Source of the DNA: Actinomycetes bacterium
GTDB lineage: Bacteria; Actinomycetota; Acidimicrobiia; Acidimicrobiales; Palsa-688
DNA length: 14,361 bases
Direction: 5' to 3'
Assembly (NCBI GenBank): GCA_021816565.1
Contig: JAKAXN010000079.1
Coordinates: 1 to 14,361, forward strand
Position numbers and translations under genes: made by a program. Positions 11,844 through 14,361 of this stretch are shown here, piece by piece (position 1 is the first letter of the stretch; every line of letters starts with the position of its first letter). Under the pieces are notes generated by a model, which was given only the letters and a program-made list of their open reading frames with translations, was not told the DNA's origin and made no database searches.

Positions 11844-12770
11844 GTGCTGGCACTGCTATTCCCCGGACAGGGCTCCCAACGACCGGCCATGGGCGCCCCG
11901 TGGACCAACCATCCGGCGTGGGCCGTGGTGGAGAAGGTCTCGGAGGCAACGGGCCGTGACGTGGCCTCGCTTTTGACAGAAGCCGACGCCGAGACGCTGA
12001 AGGCCACCCGCAACGCCCAACTGGCGGCCTACACCCTGAGCCTGGTCACGCTTTACGCGGCCCGATCCAACGGTCTGGAGTACGTCCCGGTGGGCGCCGT
12101 GGCCGGACACAGCCTCGGTGAATACACCGCGCTGGTGGCCGCCGAGGCCATGCCCGCCGACGCCGGCGCCCGGCTGGTCGCCGCCCGCGGGGAGGCCATG
12201 CAGTCGGCCGCCGACGCCGCCCCCGGCACCATGGCCGCGGTGCTCGGGCTGGAACCGGACCTGGTCCGCCAGGCCTGCGAAGGCGTGGACGGGGCGTGGC
12301 CGGCGAACGACAACGCCCCCGGCCAGATCGTCATCGCCGGCACCGCCGAGGGGGTCGAGCGAGCCGGTGAGGCGGCGCGCGCCCTGGGCGCCAAGCGGGT
12401 GATGGCGCTCCCGGTGGGCGGGGCGTTCCACTCCCCTCTCATGGCCCCGGCGCAGGCCCGCCTCGACGCCGCCCTCGACTCCGCCCACTTCCACGACACC
12501 GCCATCGACGTGGTGGCCAACGTGGATGCCGCGGCCCACCGCACGGGCTTCGCCGACCTGCTCTCGCGGCAGCTGACCGCCCCGGTGCGCTGGCGGGAGA
12601 CCCTCGCGACCATGCAGCAGATGGGCGTCACCCACTTCCTGGAACTCGGTCCCGGTTCGGAGCTGTCGGGCATGGTCAAACGCAGCGTCGAGCAGTCCAC
12701 CCGGGCCAACGTGGCCACCCCCGACGACCTGGAGAAGCTCCTGCCCTTCCTGGAGCCGCTCCGCCCCTGA
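11844..12770 (+). CDS. fabD: Malonyl-CoA:ACP transacylase
   Basis: Moves the malonyl group from CoA to acyl carrier protein to feed fatty-acid elongation, in the cytoplasm. The 308 residues cover the full family length. The oxyanion segment LLFPGQGSQ lies at 4-12, nucleophile Ser90 in GHSLGEYTAL, Arg115 in LVAARGEAM for the malonyl carboxylate, and base His196 in GGAFHSPLM; LELGPGSELSGMVKR closes the fold. GTG 11844 is chosen because family members begin M-LALLFPGQGSQ and because a -10 sits 7 nt before it. ATG 11811 would add 11 residues made from a dyad and the -10. It stands alone: no fabH, acpP or fabF follows, and the next gene is convergent. A role with a polyketide-like synthase elsewhere cannot be excluded. 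Confidence 0.95.
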   Translation: MLALLFPGQGSQRPAMGAPWTNHPAWAVVEKVSEATGRDVASLLTEADAETLKATRNAQLAAYTLSLVTLYAARSNGLEYVPVGAVAGHSLGEYTALVAAEAMPADAGARLVAARGEAMQSAADAAPGTMAAVLGLEPDLVRQACEGVDGAWPANDNAPGQIVIAGTAEGVERAGEAARALGAKRVMALPVGGAFHSPLMAPAQARLDAALDSAHFHDTAIDVVANVDAAAHRTGFADLLSRQLTAPVRWRETLATMQQMGVTHFLELGPGSELSGMVKRSVEQSTRANVATPDDLEKLLPFLEPLRP

Positions 12771-12803
12771 GCCGGGACGGGTCGGAGCCCCGGCCTCGGG
12801 ACA

Positions 12804-12911
12804 TCACCCGGCGAAGGGCATGACGATCTCGGTGCGCCACGACGCCGGGTCGGGTTCCTCGGCCGGGTCGCTCAGATAGGTCTCCCAGGAGTCACCGGTA
12901 AGCTTCCCGCC
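12804..12911 (-). pseudogene. C-terminal relic of a GyrI-like/effector-binding domain protein
   Basis: The frame ends LTGDSWETYLSDPAEEPDPA, then SWRTEIVMPFAG and TGA. This is the characteristic last strand-turn-strand of GyrI-like (AraC effector-binding) domains, where W/E-x-YL-x-DPAE-x-P-x-x-WRTEI precedes the end. The preceding part of the open frame is only the antisense-free alternative frame of the acyl-CoA ligase, and no start codon lies between the ligase stop (12923) and the motif. About 33 of the usual 150 or so residues survive, 12-20 bp behind the ligase gene. I regard it as the tail of a gene whose front was lost. The identification is by remembered motif. Confidence 0.6.
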
Positions 12912-12922
12912 CCGGGCGCCGG

Positions 12923-14361
12923 TCAGGAACCGACCAGCTCGATGCGCAGGTCCCGCTTCAGGACCTTGCCGGCCGGGTTGCGGGGCAGCTCCCCGGAGTA
13001 GAACCACACCTTCACCGGCACCTTGAACGCGGCCAGGCGGGACCCGACGAACTCCTGGAGCTCCTTCTCGGTGACCTCGCGTCCGGGCAGGACGCTCACC
13101 ACCGCGCCGACCTCCTCGCCGAGGGTGGGGTGCGGTATGCCGATCACTGCGGCCTCGGCGACGGCCGGGTGCTCGTAGAGGACCCCTTCGATCTCCACGC
13201 AGTAGACGTTCTCACCGCCGCGGATGAGCATGTCCTTGGCCCGGTCGACGATGTAGACGAAGCCCTCCTCGTCGATGCGGGCCACATCGCCGGTGTGGAC
13301 CCACCCGTCGGTGAAGGTCGAGGCGGTGGCCTCGGGCTTGTTCCAGTACCCCTTGACGATGTTGGGACCCTTGATCCACAGCTCGCCGACCTCTCCCTGA
13401 GGCAGGTCCCGCCCGTCAGCGTCGACCACCTTCACCGTGACCACCGGGACCGGGGGCCCGACGCTGTCGGGCTTGGCCAGGTAGTCGTCGCCGGAGTTCA
13501 TGGTCGAAAGCGAGGACGTCTCGGTCATCCCGTAGCCGTTGGAGGCCGGGCTGGAGTTGAAGTGCTCCTTGATGCGCTTCACCAGCTCCGGCGGCGCCGG
13601 CGCTCCCCCATATCCCACCGACTTCACACTCGACGTGTCCCTTTTTCCGAAGTCCGGATGATCGAGCACCTGCAGCACCATGGTCGGTACCCCGCCGAAG
13701 GTGGTGATGCGCTCCCGCTCGATCAGCTCGAGAGCCCGGCCGGCGTCCCAGCGGTGCATCATGACCAGCTTGCCGCCGGCCAGGATGTTGCCCACCAGGA
13801 TGGAGTGGCAGCCGGTGGCGTGGAACAGCGGCACCGACAGCAGGTAGGCGTTCTGCTCGCCCCCGCCCGGAGCCGGCGGCTCGGCCCCGGAGCGGGCCGC
13901 GGCCCGCACGTTGACGTAGAAGAGGCTGATCGGGTTGGTGCAGATGTTGCGGTGGGTGCCGAGGGCGCCCTTGGGCCGGCCGGTCGTTCCGGAGGTGTAG
14001 AAGATGGTGGCGTCGTCGTCGGTGCCTACGCTGACCACCGGGAGGTCCACGTCGCCGGGGACGTCGCCGAGCACCTCCGACCACCGCAGCGTGCCCGCCG
14101 GCAGCTCCTCCCCCTCGGCCCGGGCCACGATCACCGCTTCCAGGTCCGGCAGATCGCCCCGGTGCCCGGCGATGCGCCCGGCCCGGTCGGCGTCGGCGAA
14201 CACCACCTTGGTGCCCGAGTCGGCCAGCCCGTACTGCAGCTCCTCCCCGGTCCACCACGAGTTGAGCGGCACGACGATGGCCCCGGCCGCCGACGCCCCG
14301 AAGAACGCCACCGACCACTCCGGGTAGTTGCGCATGGCGATGGCCACCCGGTCGCCCTCCC
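12923..14361 (-). CDS. Acyl-CoA synthetase / AMP-binding ligase (5' end beyond window)
   Basis: Adenylate-forming enzyme that activates a carboxylic acid to acyl-AMP and then acyl-CoA. The frame stays open to base 14361 (EGDR before VAIAMRNYPEW), so the start lies to the right; GTG 14347 is internal. About 479 residues are visible. The phosphate loop is IFYTSGTTGRPKGALG, the adenine motif is NGYGMTETS, and GWVHTGDVARIDEEGFVYI with VDRAKDMLIRGGENVY forms the hinge and the A8 region. The catalytic lysine lies in LPRNPAGKVLKRDLR near the C terminus. All core motifs are intact. The form fits fatty-acid, long-chain or aromatic acid ligases, and the substrate is not decided. With the nearby acyl-CoA dehydrogenase it suggests fatty-acid catabolism. 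A startless GyrI-like relic follows its stop. Confidence 0.94.
   Translation of the reverse strand, partial: EGDRVAIAMRNYPEWSVAFFGASAAGAIVVPLNSWWTGEELQYGLADSGTKVVFADADRAGRIAGHRGDLPDLEAVIVARAEGEELPAGTLRWSEVLGDVPGDVDLPVVSVGTDDDATIFYTSGTTGRPKGALGTHRNICTNPISLFYVNVRAAARSGAEPPAPGGGEQNAYLLSVPLFHATGCHSILVGNILAGGKLVMMHRWDAGRALELIERERITTFGGVPTMVLQVLDHPDFGKRDTSSVKSVGYGGAPAPPELVKRIKEHFNSSPASNGYGMTETSSLSTMNSGDDYLAKPDSVGPPVPVVTVKVVDADGRDLPQGEVGELWIKGPNIVKGYWNKPEATASTFTDGWVHTGDVARIDEEGFVYIVDRAKDMLIRGGENVYCVEIEGVLYEHPAVAEAAVIGIPHPTLGEEVGAVVSVLPGREVTEKELQEFVGSRLAAFKVPVKVWFYSGELPRNPAGKVLKRDLRIELVGS

Noticed and set aside
11783..12013. N-terminal extension of the acyl-CoA dehydrogenase frame
   Set aside because: It is antisense to fabD and crosses both promoters; GTG 11782 gives the correct enzyme length and has a -10 at 6 nt.
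1..14361. CRISPR array, tRNA, insertion sequence, phage or toxin-antitoxin genes
   Set aside because: No regularly spaced repeats, cloverleaf-like segments, transposase motifs or terminal inverted repeats were seen on either strand.

Overview
The window is very GC-rich (about 70% by eye). It uses G/C-ending codons almost throughout, starts many genes with GTG, and has several promoters whose -10 hexamer lies only 6-7 nt from the start codon, as in leaderless actinobacterial transcripts. Together with a DevR/DosR-type two-component pair, a DUF6295-like protein and a LytR-CpsA-Psr protein with a LytR_C tail, this points to a high-GC actinomycete. An uncultured Acidimicrobiia-like lineage is my guess, not something the sequence proves. 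I see no rRNA, tRNA, CRISPR array, insertion sequence or phage gene.

Left end, minus strand (1-2598): a sensing operon of a PAS-GAF histidine kinase, a 100-residue hypothetical protein and a DevR-like response regulator cut by the window edge. A 20-bp DosR-box-like dyad sits just after the kinase stop. The PAS domain has a histidine at the position of the FixL haem ligand. Divergent from the kinase (2676-3697) is a dienelactone-hydrolase-family gene followed 2 bp later by a DUF6295-like gene. They end at a strong hairpin shared with a convergent 53-residue acidic protein (3739-3900).

Centre: a divergent promoter with two perfect palindromes precedes a large LCP-family cell-wall ligase (4048-5739). 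Directly after its stop lies a startless C-terminal relic of an alpha/beta hydrolase (5740-5865), then an AT-rich promoter patch. A sulfate-ester-type locus follows: a TetR regulator, an alkylsulfatase-like metallo-beta-lactamase protein (plus strand), and, convergent with it, a formylglycine-type sulfatase translationally coupled to an SRPBCC protein (minus strand). Two mechanistically unrelated sulfatase classes therefore meet tail to tail with 2 bp between their stops.

Right end: a GNAT acetyltransferase overlaps tail to tail with a short-chain-type acyl-CoA dehydrogenase. That gene is divergent from fabD across a 61-bp region holding two dyads, and the window ends in a fatty-acyl-CoA-ligase-like AMP-binding enzyme cut by the right edge. 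A second startless relic, the tail of a GyrI-like effector-binding domain, lies between fabD and the ligase.

The general theme is lipid and ester metabolism, with a possible gas- or redox-sensing system at one end. The observations most worth following are the possible haem-PAS kinase with its DosR-type box, the recurrent leaderless architecture at five genes, the two C-terminal gene relics, and the acyl-CoA dehydrogenase/fabD shared control region.
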